DNA from: Chlorocebus sabaeus
Lineage: Eukaryota; Chordata; Mammalia; Primates; Cercopithecidae
Length of the DNA stretch: 64,000 nt
Reading direction: 5' to 3'
Assembly (NCBI RefSeq): GCF_047675955.1
Contig: NC_132911.1
Span: forward strand, 77,533,133 to 77,597,132
Position numbers and translations under genes: made by a program. A model generated the notes under the pieces. It had not been told where the DNA came from. It saw only the letters and a program-made list of their open reading frames with translations, and did no database searches. Shown here piece after piece: positions 12,978 through 24,313 of the stretch; the stretch's first letter is position 1; each line of letters begins with the position of its first letter.

Positions 12978-13285
12978 CTGAAAGCCTTGAATCCTTGCTA
13001 AATATTCCAGTTGTTTTGAAGGTTGTACTGGAGAACAAGGGGGAGTAGGAGAACTTCCTTTTAAACCTATGGCTTCAGCTGTAGAAGATGTTCCGTTCAT
13101 AAGGAGTTCCCTGGCAATTGTAGCTGAACTATTCGATGTGGGAGATATACTGAAGAAAGAGCTTGAAGGTTGGTTCATATCTTTGGGTGACAAATAGCCT
13201 AGAGTAGTGCCAGAGATTACTTTGTGGCGGCTGGCTTCCATCTCTTGATAAACATCAGGAGACAAATGAAGAATTCCTTTTGGAG
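12978..13285 (-). CDS. STAU2: STAU2 exon, linker, swapping motif and start of C-terminal domain
   Basis: The 308-nt exon encodes (T)PKGILHLSPDVYQEME through EYLARIQGFQ, about residues 408-510 of the human long form as I recall it. In order it holds a Ser/Pro-rich linker (LSPKDMNQPSSSFF), the helical stretch SSATIARELLMNGTSSTAEAI, and the helix QLEYLARIQGF. The middle stretch resembles the Staufen-swapping motif that mediates dimerisation in STAU1; the last helix opens the fifth, degenerate dsRBD. The acceptor is TTATAG before CTCCAA and the donor is TTTCAG followed by GTATGA. It enters in phase 1 and leaves in phase 0. If the donor is not used, the next codons are GTA then TGA, so the protein would end GFQV. 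The long-form downstream exon, which I recall as beginning AALSALKQ, is not in this window. Confidence 0.96.
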
Positions 13286-13729
13286 CTATAAATAAAATGA
13301 AGAACACTGTTATTACACTTAATTAAAATAAAAACACGTTATAGTACTAACTCAATGGCTTTACTTGGTGCAGTAACAAAGAAATGAGAAATACTGGCAA
13401 TCAAGTATCTTTGTCATACTGTAGAGGCAACTGCAGTTTCTATTACAAGGTGAATAATGTCTGTTTCAATTTTCCTAAAATTAGAAGTTTAAAAAATCCA
13501 AAAAAAGTGGTTTCAATGGGACTTGTGTGTAGTAGGGAAGCTATAAAGGGACAAGGGAAACTGATGTGTGGAAGTACACTGGGGGAGAAAATTGGGAATG
13601 TGCAGTGTCTTCACCCTGCATTTTAATATTTTATATCTCATAAAAGAGGCATGAAACCCCAACACATAGAGCAATTGAGACACATCAGGTAAAATAAAGG
13701 CTTAATCAGACCAAATTTCTTTGGAGGTA

Positions 13730-13950
13730 CAAATGCATGTATTCAACAGCCCAGTGGTCCTCTCACCTCCACATGGATGTCCCACAGACAACTCTAACTC
13801 ACAAACACATAAAAAAGCAAATGGGTATCATCTTAAAACTAGCACTGTCTCTAACTTGCTTTGCTCATACCACTATGTGGCTGCTCATGACCTGACCTAG
13901 ACTCCTGGCAACCATCTCTGATTTATTCACAAGCAAGTAATCATCATGTT
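13730..13950 (+). repeat. L2 LINE fragment, short
   Basis: The text ATGGATGTCCCACAGACAAC followed by TCTAACTCACAAACACA resembles the L2 coding region near its end. It is highly diverged. Confidence 0.45.
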
Positions 13951-14619
13951 GCTCAAACATCTCAAGAATTTGACCATTGTAGGGATTATCTAGTGCATTA
14001 ATTCAAGCCAGGCCATGGACAGGTTCTGTCCTCTGTCCATCAAGAGGAGTGGGGGCTGTGTCATCAGCTGATGGAGCTCAAACCATACTAGAGAAGCACT
14101 TTCCTTTGACTATCATTTGTCTCAGAGAAGTTTCAAACCACATTTCAACCTGCTTATTCTAATGTCTTTTGATCAGATATCAATAATTTTCAAATGATAT
14201 TATCTTTTGAAATTATTGGTAAGTCACCACTCACAGAGATGTGCTCTGAGAGACACAACTTAATTCCCTGTTCTTGCCCCTTCCTCTCCTGATGCTAACC
14301 TTCTGATTCAAGCTTTCAGTGTTTCTCTGCTGCTAGTATTCTCGGTGTCCATTTCCCAAAATGTGTTCTATAACATAGTCCCCAAAGAAAATGGTTCCAT
14401 GATAAATAAAAATTGAAAATAATGCAAATTACATAATACAAATGCCTTTTGCGAAATTAAAAATACACATTAGCATAGTGAAGAATCAGAAACCTCAAAG
14501 AACAAAAATCTATTCAACTTGGTTTAACCCAGGATTCCAAGTTTACTTTACGTCCAAGCCTTTGACATAGCATGAATAAAACAGCTAACCCTTTGGGAAA
14601 TGCTGGAGGCTAGCCCAAC

Positions 14620-15735
14620 TCTCCTCTGACTGAGTCATTTCCAGTGACCTGTCTTTGAGATTGATGATCTTTTCTTCTGCTTGGCATTGTCTGCTATTGG
14701 ATCCTTCTGGTAAGTTTTTCAATTCATTGTATTTTTTAGCTCCATGCTTTCTGCTTGGTACCTTTAAAAGTTTTCTTTTTGTTGAAATTCTCTCTTTTTT
14801 TCATGCATTGTTCACCAGACCTCAGTAGGAATGTTTATAAGGATTACTTTGAATTCTCTGTCAGGTAAATCACGTATCTCCATTTCACTAGGGTCAGTTT
14901 CTTGAGATCTATCTCATTCCTTTATTTAGAAAATGTTTTCCTGTTTCTTCACTTTTCCGTGATTCTCTGTGTTTGTGTCTGCACACTACATAAGACAACC
15001 ACTTCCCCTAGGATTCATAAACTGGCCTCATACTGGAGAAGATCCTAACCAATCAGCCTGGACAGAGATTCTGGAGGCCTCTCAAACTTTTATGCTAGTG
15101 TAATCTACTTTCTTTGTTCTTGGCAGTCCCCAAGCATCAGTCCCTTGCTTGTCTCAGTTCCATCAGAGCTCTGAGACAAGCAAGACTGAAGCCAATTCTT
15201 CAGGCAACTCCCAGATAAGTTGGGTCATTGGATACATGGCACACCTCTTTGACTCTCCAGGAAAAAGTTGTAAGCTGGAGCTTTTCAACTATTAGCTTTG
15301 TGCTGGGCTGAGCAGGGGATAGTGACCACGACCACCAGCCATCTCTGTCTTCATTGGCCCCGGGGTTGCTAAAATATGCCATGTCCTGTCAGCACTCTAA
15401 GACTTGCCAGACAGAAGCCAGTCTTCTGGGTAGCCCCAGAAAAGCTAAGGCATTGGATGCATAGTATACATCTTTCCCCTTCCAGGCAGAAAGAAGCTGG
15501 GAGCTGGGGGTGGGGGGTTGTTGTCTTGATTGTATGGCACTGCACTGTGGGTAGAGATTATGGCATGAGGGTATCTTGAATTTCCCTGCTAATTAAGATC
15601 TGGCTGGTTTCATGCTCACCTGGCATACAGGAGCCTCTTAACTGGTTTCTGGATTTTTCATAAAGAAAATCTGTCTATAAATTATTATTGAATTGCTGTG
15701 TTCCAGGGCCTCCTATTCTACCATCTTGCCAAGGC
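14620..15735 (-). repeat. L1 5' UTR fragment, antisense
   Basis: The right end CCTATTCTACCATCTTGCC is the reverse complement of an L1 start (GGCAAGATGGTAGAATAGG). The interior (AATTCTCTGTCAGGTAAATC, GGTCAGTTTCTTGAGATCTA) reads as older primate L1 5' UTR in antisense. It contains two similar blocks, at about 15120-15240 and 15375-15470, each with CAAGACTGAAGCCA/CCAGACAGAAGCCA, as in L1 5' UTRs with repeated units. Small ORFs here are not genes. Confidence 0.6.
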
Positions 15736-15749
15736 TAGAACATTCTTAC

Positions 15750-16060
15750 TTAAAGGTCTTTCACCAGTTTATCAGTTACACTAGAGAACCCAAACTCCTT
15801 AGGATAACCTAGGAAGCCCTTAATAATCTGTCTCCTACTTATCTCTCTATCTTTGTCTACTAAATATTTCATGAAGATCCCATGCTCCAGTCACACAGAT
15901 ATATCCAATACTCCAGGCTGTCTGATTCCAACACATCTTTATTTCTATTGTTTGATTACACACATGCACATACCCTCTTAGTTAAGCTCCAACTGCTACT
16001 GTGCTAGTTAAGCTTCAGGCATCCTACCAACCAATACTGTCCAGACCTCAAGTCATGCTC
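15750..16060 (+). repeat. L2 LINE fragment
   Basis: The text CCCAAACTCCTTAGGATAAC, AAGCCCTTAATAATCTGTC and CCATGCTCCAGTCACACAG follows the L2 order seen in many mammalian copies. It is diverged and non-coding. Confidence 0.65.
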
Positions 16061-16467
16061 AGTCTATCAGGGGTGGAATGAAAATGGATAATACAATGTG
16101 ATAGGGGTCTCACTAGAGATGGGTGGAGAGAGCAGTGGGAATGGGAAAGGAGAAGTGCTAAAAGCTCAGGGAAGGCTTGCTGGAGATGATGATGACAGTG
16201 AATTTCAAAGGATGAGGAGAATACAGCCAAAGAGGAAGAGGACTGATAACAGATGGCCAGCAGCAGCAAGGGCAGAGACCTGGAGAGTTCGTGTTCTAGG
16301 AAACCTCAGGCCATGCCTTATCACAAGAGCATACAGAGAGTCAGAACTGCAAATGCAGGTGGGGGCACGCAGGGGACAAGGTACAGGGAACTTTACCCTG
16401 ATGCCATTAAGTATAAAAGAGTTTTGTAAGTTTTTTAAAAAAACCTTTAAATAGCTTAAAATAATAC
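16061..16467. other. Intronic DNA, purine-rich, no recognised feature
   Basis: A G/A-rich stretch with overlapping ORFs on both strands (16098-16454 plus, 16205-16618 minus). Neither shows a known domain and I regard both as chance. Confidence 0.4.
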
Positions 16468-16841
16468 AGACTGCCCTCTGCATGCATAAGTCCCATATCC
16501 CTGGATTCAACCAACTGTGAATAGAAAATATTTGCAAAGAGAAACAATAACAACAACAAAAACAGCAACAGAAAACCCCACACACAATAAAAAATAACAA
16601 TGCAACAATAAAAAACAATACAAATTCAAAAACTAATACAATATAATAACTATTTACATAGCATTTACATCATATTTGATGTTGTATACTCTAGAGAATT
16701 TTTAAAGTATACGGGAATATGTGCATAGGTTATATGCAAATATGATGCCACTTTCTATCAGGAACTTGAGCATCTGTGGATTTGGGTATCTATAAGGTGT
16801 CCTGAAACCAATTCTTCATGGATATCAAGGGATGACTGTAT
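16468..16841 (+). mobile_element. Non-autonomous Tigger-like DNA transposon (MITE), second copy
   Basis: It shares CTATTTACATAGCATTTACA, TTTAAAGTATACGGGA and the end CATGGATATCAAGGGATGAC with the element at 8859. It carries an extra ACAACAACAAAAACAG-type A-rich insert at about 16540-16620. Confidence 0.72.
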
Positions 16842-17196
16842 ATCAATTCTATTTTATGTATTTTCTTTATTCCTTTATGCTAGCTTTCAAATTCTCTACA
16901 TTAACATGTGTTAGTTTTTTTATAATGGGGAAAAAATTTCAATATTTTTTTACAAGAAAACATTATGCACAGGAAAAAAATTAAGATAAATCTCATCAGC
17001 CAGAGGACATTACTTTCAACATTTTGCTTTAAAAATATGTTTTTAATCCTGTTTTATCTATGCACTTTTTAGCTGTTTACTTGAAAAAACAACTTAAATA
17101 CATAGGAATACCATATGATCCTGTCATTGTTTATAAAACAATGTATTTCTACTGCTAATACTAAAAGTATAAAATTTCATTATATGAACTGTTTCT

Positions 17197-17481
17197 GTTT
17201 TTTTGTTTGTTTGTTTGTTTTTTGAGACGGAGTCTCCCTCTGTCGCCCAGGCTGGAATGCAGTGGCGCAATCCTGGCTCACTGCAAGCTCCGCCTCCCGG
17301 GTTCAGGCCATTCTCCTGCCTCAGCCTCCTGAGTAGCTGGGACTACAGGCGCCTGAACCACGCCCGGCTAATTTTTTGTATTTTAGTAGAGACAGGGTTT
17401 CACTGTGTTAGCCAGGATGGTCTTGATCTCCTGACCTCGTGATCTGCCTGCCTCTACCTCCCAAAGTGCTGGGATTACAGG
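17197..17481 (-). mobile_element. Alu SINE, slightly 5'-truncated
   Basis: Antisense Alu with a TTTG-repeat tail at 17200-17222, ending at GGGATTACAGG and so lacking the first part of the left arm. Target-site duplication GAACTGTTTCT lies at 17186-17196 and 17482-17492. Confidence 0.95.
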
Positions 17482-17492
17482 GAACTGTTTCT

Positions 17493-17765
17493 TTAAACAA
17501 TTCCATATCATCGGACATCTAATTTATCTCCAGTTTTTTGCAATTATAAACACAGTGATGAACATTCTTATAACTCAATTCTTATTCACATGAAAATTTA
17601 TTTCCTCAAGTTAGAAGCGGAATTGCTAGCTGAAAGGATATTTTAGGGTTTTTGACACTAACAAATTGCCCTCCAAAGAAGTTGTACCAATATCAGACTC
17701 CCACAGAGACACATGAAAGTACCTTGTTTCCTATTTTGATACTGGAAATTACTATTAAAAAATCT
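17493..17765 (-). repeat. L1 fragment, antisense
   Basis: The text ATTGCTAGCTGAAAGGATA and ATTGCCCTCCAAAGAAGTTGT is characteristic of antisense L1 3' sequence. It is diverged. Confidence 0.5.
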
Positions 17766-17769
17766 TAAG

Positions 17770-18058
17770 GCAGGGCACTGTGGTTCATGCCTGTAATCCC
17801 AGCACTTTGAGAGGCCAAAGCTGGCGAATCACAAGGTCAGGAGTTTGAGACCAACCTGGTCAACATGGTGAAACCCCGACTCTACTAAAAATACAAAAAA
17901 TTAGCTGGACATAGTTGCGGGCGCCTGTAATTCCAGCTACTTTGGAGGCTTAGGCTGGAGAATCGCTTGAAGCCAGGAGGCGGAGGTTGCAGTGAGCCAA
18001 GATCACACCACTGCACTCCAGCCCAGGCAACTCCGCCTCAAAAAAAAAAAAAAAAAAA
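17770..18058 (+). mobile_element. Alu SINE
   Basis: It starts GGCAGGGCACTGTGGTTCATG and ends CTCCGCCTC plus a poly-A of about 19 at 18040-18058, with a small deletion before the tail. It lies 290 bp from the antisense Alu at 17197, forming an inverted pair. Confidence 0.93.
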
Positions 18059-18250
18059 TTGCCAATTATCAACAGTAACAGAAAGCAGGTCAGTGATTGT
18101 CTGGGGAGTAGAGCTGGTGGGAGTGATAGATTGCAAAAGGGCATGAGAAATCTTTTGGGGAGATGAAAATGTCAAGACTGATTAAACTGTAGACATTATG
18201 TGCAGTTTATTATACTTCAATTATACCTCAATAAAGTTGTAAATAAAATT
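18059..18250 (+). repeat. L1M 3' end
   Basis: The text AACTGTAGACATTATGTGCAG followed by ACTTCAATTATACCTCAATA is the usual 3' UTR end of old L1 elements. Confidence 0.6.
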
Positions 18251-19219
18251 TGCCAATTTGATAAATGGAGTGTCATATTACTGATTTTTGTTTTTTACTA
18301 TCTGCATAAACATTATATATATTTTAAAGAATAACTTAAATGTTACAACTCTAACTTCTATACTCAATTTTAAAAAATCAAGAAACTTAACAGCATTACT
18401 TCAGTATTGTTATTATACAGGACTAATGGGTTTGCCAATAGCAATATTATAAAGCAACAAAAATGCTCTCCACACTCTAGAGAGGCATTACCTCACAGCA
18501 TAAGAACGTGGAGTTCAGGCTCTCTTATTCTACAGTAAAGCCTGAGTCGACTTTTCTTCACATATAAAGATTACTTTCTACAGAGTTCAACTAACAGACT
18601 AGTCATAGAAGTAGCATAAAGACAAAGATTTATGTGGTCAAGAACTGAATGACTTTTAACTTGAACATCAGTAACAGTATTTGGATGGGTCATAATTCAC
18701 TTAGGATCTTCCTGTTGTCAATTTAAGTTGCTTTACAATAGTATAAAGATCTAAAAGTAGAATCCAAGAGTAATTTAGGGTATGCATATTTAAGGACCTT
18801 AAATTTATTTTGCCAATTAGGTTTCTCCCAAAAAACTACCCCAATTCATACTTCTATTAGTAGGATGTGACTGTTTTCCCACACTTCTCCCAGGACGGGT
18901 TTCAGTTACTCTAAATAATCACTGCCACTCTACAATAATTCATTGTTAATTTATTTTTGTTTGGTTACTGCTCAGGATAAACTTTTTCTCATGTAACTAC
19001 TTTAGGTCTGTGCCTTCTCTGACCTCAATTTTGCTCATGGACTTCAACCACTACACTTCCTTCGCTCAGGCTTGTAACATCCATTATATTCATTCACCCT
19101 TTATCTGGAGAGGTCCTGAACCCATTCTGCCATTATCTATCTTTTGTCCCTGATTTTGCCTTTGATGCTCCCATCTTGGTACAGTCTATAACCACAGTAC
19201 ACAGCTACAATGCAGATAC

Positions 19220-19442
19220 AACATGGGCACTGTTCTAGTACCTTACTTCTCATTTAATTCCCATAACAACCATATGAAATGGGCATGATTATTTTCCTTA
19301 GAGATGAAAAATACTGAAGCATGGAGAAGATATGAAACTCTACCAAGGTCATACGGATAATAAGCAGCAATGCTAGAATTTGACTCCAGGCAGTCTGACT
19401 CTAGAGTTTGAATACTTAACCATTACATTAAATAGCCTCCTA
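19220..19442 (-). repeat. MIR SINE
   Basis: Antisense MIR: CTCATTTAATTCCCATAACAA, a block near TTAGAGATGAAAAATACTGAAG, AGGTCATACGGATAATAAGC and CCAGGCAGTCTGACTCTAGA are MIR landmarks in order. Confidence 0.8.
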
Positions 19443-19870
19443 AAAGAACAGGTAGGAAACTAAATGCAACATCCCACCAGCTCCAAACCCCTAAGGCTTA
19501 ATCCAGTAAGTAAATGCCTGGGGTTTGCCCAGATTGGCTCCAAGGATGAACCATGTCATGATGGTTGTCCCTAGATGTTCCAGAGATAAGCTCACCAAAA
19601 TCTCACTGAAGTATATGGAGTTTATACATGATTTTAAAGGTCTAAAGTTGCCAGGGACTGTGATATCTTATAAGAAATGCCCACTTGACAAGTTTTGCTC
19701 AGTAGATCTGTGCTTCTTTCAGATGGGTATGTGAATCCTCTGGCATACAAATCTTCCTGGAGCATCTTTATGGAGCTCCAGTTCTTACGGAAGAGTTGAA
19801 GAGGAAGTTCTGAATTGGAGAACTCTTAAAAGGTTTTATAAGCGAACTCGAGAACCTTGCCTTTCAATGA

Positions 19871-20092
19871 TCACTGATGTCGTAACTCTTTCAGAGATGC
19901 TGAAGAAGATAAATGTTTATGAGTAGCAAGTGGTATCAGAGGTATTAAAACACGGCAAGCCAATGCAGCAAGAAAGATAATGCCACTGATCCAAATGGTT
20001 AATGCCACTCCACTGGAACTCCCAGTTTCTCTCAAAGTCCTTGGAATAGGCATAGCTATTTCACAATAAAATAATTTCTTTTCATTTTTCAC
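19871..20092 (-). other. Unidentified 73-codon ORF with a hydrophobic segment
   Basis: The frame contains a stretch of about 25 hydrophobic residues (GVALTIWISGIIFLAALACR) followed by a polar, Ser-rich tail ending at TGA. I do not recognise a family. No splice borders, promoter or poly-A tail support a gene, though the sequence outside the ORF does not read as a known repeat. It may be a retrocopy fragment or chance. Confidence 0.2.
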
Positions 20093-20259
20093 AGCAAAGC
20101 TTTGAAAAAAAAATCTTTGTTTCCATTGCCAGCTTGAATTTATGCCTCAATAATGTTGGACTATAAATTTGTTTATAAATACCCGACTATCCAATAATAC
20201 TCAGGTTCACTTTGCTACAGTGAGGTTTTCACAATAAAAAATTATAATTAAAAATTCTT

Positions 20260-20556
20260 TTTTTTTTTTTGAGACGGAGTCTCGCTCTGCCGCCCAGGCT
20301 AGAGTGCAGTGGCCGATCTCAGCTCACTGCAAGCTCCGCCTCCCAGGTTTACGCCATTCTCTTGCCTCAGCCTCCTGAGTAGCTGGGACTACAGGCGCCC
20401 GCCACCTCGCCTGGCTAGTTTTTTTTGTATTTTTTTTAGTAGAGACGGGGTTTCACCATGTTAGCCAGGATGGTCTCGATCTCCTGACCTCGTGATCCGC
20501 CTGTCTCGGCCTCCCAAAGTGCTGGGATTACAGGCTTGAGCCACCGCGCCCGGCCC
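20260..20556 (-). mobile_element. Young Alu with Old World monkey AluYR-type changes
   Basis: Antisense, nearly consensus Alu with target-site duplication TTAAAAATTCTT at 20248-20259 and 20557-20568. On its sense strand it has GGCTCAAGCCTG, GGCCGAGACAGG, ACTAGCC, GCGAGGTGGCGG, GGCGTAAACC and GATCGGCCACTG. I recall this set from rhesus AluYR subfamilies rather than human AluY. Confidence 0.93.
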
Positions 20557-20679
20557 TTAAAAATTCTTAAGAACTAGAAGCAGGGGCTTCTGGTTCAAAA
20601 CTGTTAATGTGAGAAAAGTATGAACAACAGCATGATTATCCATCTTTAGTGATTTTTAAAAATCATTTATATGAGAATT

Positions 20680-20870
20680 GGTAGGCTCCAAGTAAGGTCT
20701 GTAGTCTAGTTCATTGTATTATGACAATTTCCTGATTTTGAAAATGTACTATAGTTATATAAGACATCGCCACTGGAAGAAGCTGAATGATGGGTACATG
20801 CAACCTCTTTGTACCATTCTTACAACTTCTTGTGAGCCTACCATTATTACACTTTTAAAAGTTTTTTTGA
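20680..20870 (+). repeat. L1M 3' end
   Basis: The text GTATTATGACAATTTCCTGA, AATGTACTATAGTTATATAA and GAATGATGGGTACATGCAAC matches the 3' UTR type of old L1 elements, ending ACACTTTTAAAAG. Confidence 0.6.
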
Positions 20871-21460
20871 AAGCACCGTTTTATGCTGCTCTGGGCCTCT
20901 CCCTCAATATAGAGATCCCAGAACAGCGCAGTGCTGGGGACACCAAAGTGGGAAGGACTGGCGGCAGCACCAGTCCTAGATATAGCCCTGAGGATAAGCA
21001 GGGCTGGCACTGGCAATGCCTGCTCCTTGACAACTTTGCTCACAGCCTTTGCCTAATGCACAGGCCCTGGCTCCCCAGGCTCTGGGTGCTTGACTTTTAG
21101 CTACATGAAAGCAAGGGAGATCCTGATGGCAGCGTGGGCCTCATAGCTAGGACCTTGTTCTCTCCCACGGTAGCCTGAGGCCACGTATTAGGTAAGGGTA
21201 CATGTGACCCAAGGGAGCCTACTGGACCACCATGGTCACGTCCCTGAAGGTCAGGGACAGGTGGAATGCATCCTTGGCATGATCTTTAGCTCCTAGACTG
21301 ATGTGAGCTACAGAAGTCCCCCTTCCTGCTGCCCTGTTGTTGGGATCAAATGGAACAGGTAGTATTTGTATGTGACTCCACCTCTTCTTTTACATACAGC
21401 TCACTGCCAATCTGGTCTTCCAGCTGAGACCCTCAGACCCTTATTTCTGCCTAATTTTTA
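20870..21460. other. GC-richer block of unknown origin
   Basis: About 590 bp visibly richer in G and C than its surroundings. It has no Alu, L1 or LTR landmark that I can name and no open frame with a recognisable domain (the 128-residue plus-strand ORF at 20714-21100 runs in from the L1 tail). It may be an unrecognised LTR or a decayed retrocopy. Confidence 0.35.
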
Positions 21461-21679
21461 AGCCAAATATACAGTACTTATGAAGTCAAAAATCAACAAT
21501 GCAAAATTTAAAATAAACTCTTGTGGACAACTAAAAAGAGAAAATGTTGGCTAAGAGCAAAACAATGAAAATAATCAAAAACTAGGTAAATAATTTGTTA
21601 GAGGTTTCTTCTTAAGATCAGTTTCAGAATCACCTTGGAAACGAAAAAGAGACACTAAAAAAACAGTCATTACTGAACA

Positions 21680-21979
21680 GAATTTTTTTTTTTTTTTGAG
21701 ATGGAGTCTTGCTCTGTTGCCCAGGCTGGAGTGCAGTGGTGTGATCTTGGCTCACTGCAAGCTCCGCCTCCCAGGTTCACGCTATTCTCCTGCCTCAGCC
21801 TCCTGAGTAGCTGGGACTACAGGAGCGCGCCACCACACCCGGCCAGTTTTTTATATTTTTAGTAGAGACAAGGTTTCACCGTGTTAGCCAGGATGTTCTC
21901 AATCTCCTGACCTCATGATCCAACCGCCTCGGCCTCCCAAAGTGTTGGGATTACAGGCGTGAGTCACCACACCCGGCCA
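21680..21979 (-). mobile_element. Alu SINE (AluY-like)
   Basis: Antisense Alu with poly-T at 21681-21697, GAGATGGAGTCTTGCTC and the 5' end CACCACACCCGGCC. It keeps the TGACCTCATGATCC version of the AluY-type region. Confidence 0.94.
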
Positions 21980-23284
21980 AAATGATGCATTTTAATGTGC
22001 TCAAAAAGCATAACCTGAACAGTGGTGAAATTAACCTTGTTCTTACCCTTAAAGTTGAACAGAAGCACTGATTTTGTTAATTTGTGCATTTTATTGATCT
22101 TTTTTTTTTTTGCTACATTTAACATAATGATGTATGTGAAGGGTTCTTAATTTGGTGAATGTTTATTAATAAAATTACTGACAAAGAACTTTTCAGGAAT
22201 ATGTTTGCCTTTTGGTGAACACAGTACCACAGGGAAAATGCACATAGTCCAGTCTTGCCCCCAAAAAGGCAGAATCCCAGGTCATGATACAGCATCCAGC
22301 ATACCTCCGAGAGGAAGGAGGAGGAATACAAAATAGTAAATAATACATATTCCTCAAAACACTAAAAATGAACAGAAACAACAGCAATAAAGGTTCTTCA
22401 AAAATGTTTTAAAGATCAATTTATGATGAACTGGGAAATGCCTTTGGAAAGCTTGTACCTTAGTCAAATAAAAGTGCGAGTGAGTTTTCAAATTCAGGAC
22501 TGGCTGCTATTTTTTCTTTAAAACAGGAAAATGAAAAGCATGTGATAACAAAGAATATGAACCTGGGTACGGTGAATAAATTCATCAATCATCTTTTTTT
22601 TTTTAACCTTACACAAATGTAGTAATTTACACTTTTGCCAGAAATTTTCTTTAACAATAAGATTCTGGAGCCCAAAATGAGTCATGCAAATCAAAGAACA
22701 GTCTGGCACAGGCGTTATTAATAGTGATACAAGGGCCGCTAAATAGTTTGAAATAGGTTGACTTCACAACAAGGGCAGTGCACATTGTATATGACTCAGA
22801 GTCAGTATGGTGCATGGAAGTGATTGGGGAGTTCAGGAATTCCCCAGAAGCACATTCACCACTCATCTTAATAATAAGGAAGATTTCACTTGGTTGGCTT
22901 ATTTAGTAGAAATTCTTTTCAAGGCTCAGCTTTTCAATAAAGACACACTGTGACTACTTCTACCAAGTAAGACAAAAAAGTTGCTGTGAAAATGATGTTT
23001 GAGAGCAGCTTGTGAGGATAATGAGTCATCTTCAACTTTTAGTTTATTTAAGTGGGGTTAAAATGTTGCTCATAAAATAAAGATCACCCTTGGTTGTTTC
23101 TTCTCAGAAAAACTCCATTAGTTATGATTTCCCTAAGACAGAAAAACACCAAAAATTGGATTAAACAAGTCTGACATATGACACAAGTGACCTGATCTCT
23201 CAGCAGGAAGAAACACATACTGAAATGTCTACCGCAACAGCTTCCAAACACTGCACCACAACACTCCTCTGCCAGGATTCCTAT

Positions 23285-23480
23285 TGCTTGTTCCAAATGC
23301 TTTGCATATATTAGTTTAGTAATCCTCACAATGACCCCCAAGAAGTAGGGACTATGAATATCCCCATTTTACACTTAAAGGCCCTGAAACACAGGTAATA
23401 TGACTGGCTTAAAGTCACAGCCAGTAAGTGGCAGGTGTTGGGGCCAGTATCCAGGCATCTGGCTACAGTCAGCACGTATA
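23285..23480 (-). repeat. MIR SINE
   Basis: Antisense MIR: TAGTAATCCTCACAATGACC, TATCCCCATTTTACACTTAA, AAGTCACAGCCAGTAAGTGG and CCAGGCATCTGGCT in the usual order. Confidence 0.85.
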
Positions 23481-23698
23481 ACTACCTTTCAGTAGTAAAA
23501 CAAATAACAAACCAAGAACTACTGTTCTTGTATCTATACATTTAAGAAGTTCTGGGCATTTGGATTCTTGAAATATTCTAACACCATGATAGAGACAAGA
23601 AACCGTCAAGATATTGAACTTTTCATTTCTTCATTTCAGTCCTATTTTCTAGGCTTGATGAACCTCAGTCTCTCCTCTCATAGTAAAAGAAAAGATGG

Positions 23699-23985
23699 AG
23701 GCCAGTGCAGTGGCTCACACCTGTGATCCCAACACTTTGGGAGGCCAAGGCAGGAGGATCACTTGAGGCCACAAGTTTAAAACCAGCCTGGGCTATACAA
23801 TAAGGAGCTGTCTCCACAAAAAATTAAAACTTTAGCTGGGCATGGTGGCATGCACCTGTAGTCCCAACTACTCAGGAGGCTGAGGCAGGAGGATCCCTTG
23901 AGCAGAGGAGTTCAAGGCTGCAGTGAGCTGTAATGGCATCTCTGCACTCCAGCCTGGACACACTGTCTCTTTAAAAATGACAGAA
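23699..23985 (+). mobile_element. Old Alu SINE (AluJ-like)
   Basis: It starts GGCCAGTGCAGTGGCTCAC and has GATCACTTGAGGCC in the left arm and GATCCCTTGAGC in the right arm, the older Alu states, with many substitutions. It ends TGTCTCTTTAAAAA. Confidence 0.92.
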
Positions 23986-24313
23986 AGAGAGAGACAGACT
24001 GATTGAGATGTTCTCATTGTAAAACCACCCATTGGGAAAAATGTAAAAATAATGCACTTTGCCATTTTCACAATTCTGTTTGTGGGAAGAAAGTAACTTC
24101 AAATATTAGGTTCACATAAAGAAAAACTTAAGCACAGCCTTAGGATGAAAGAACTTAACCCACAAAACACTTTCTTACGATTCTCCTTACATGATCTAAT
24201 TATGATTTAACAATTTACTACAAATTAGTCTATATATTATTCAGAAACTTATGGAAGATTCCACAATACTGTTAATAAACACAACTAACTGGAACTGTAT
24301 AAACATTAAGTAC

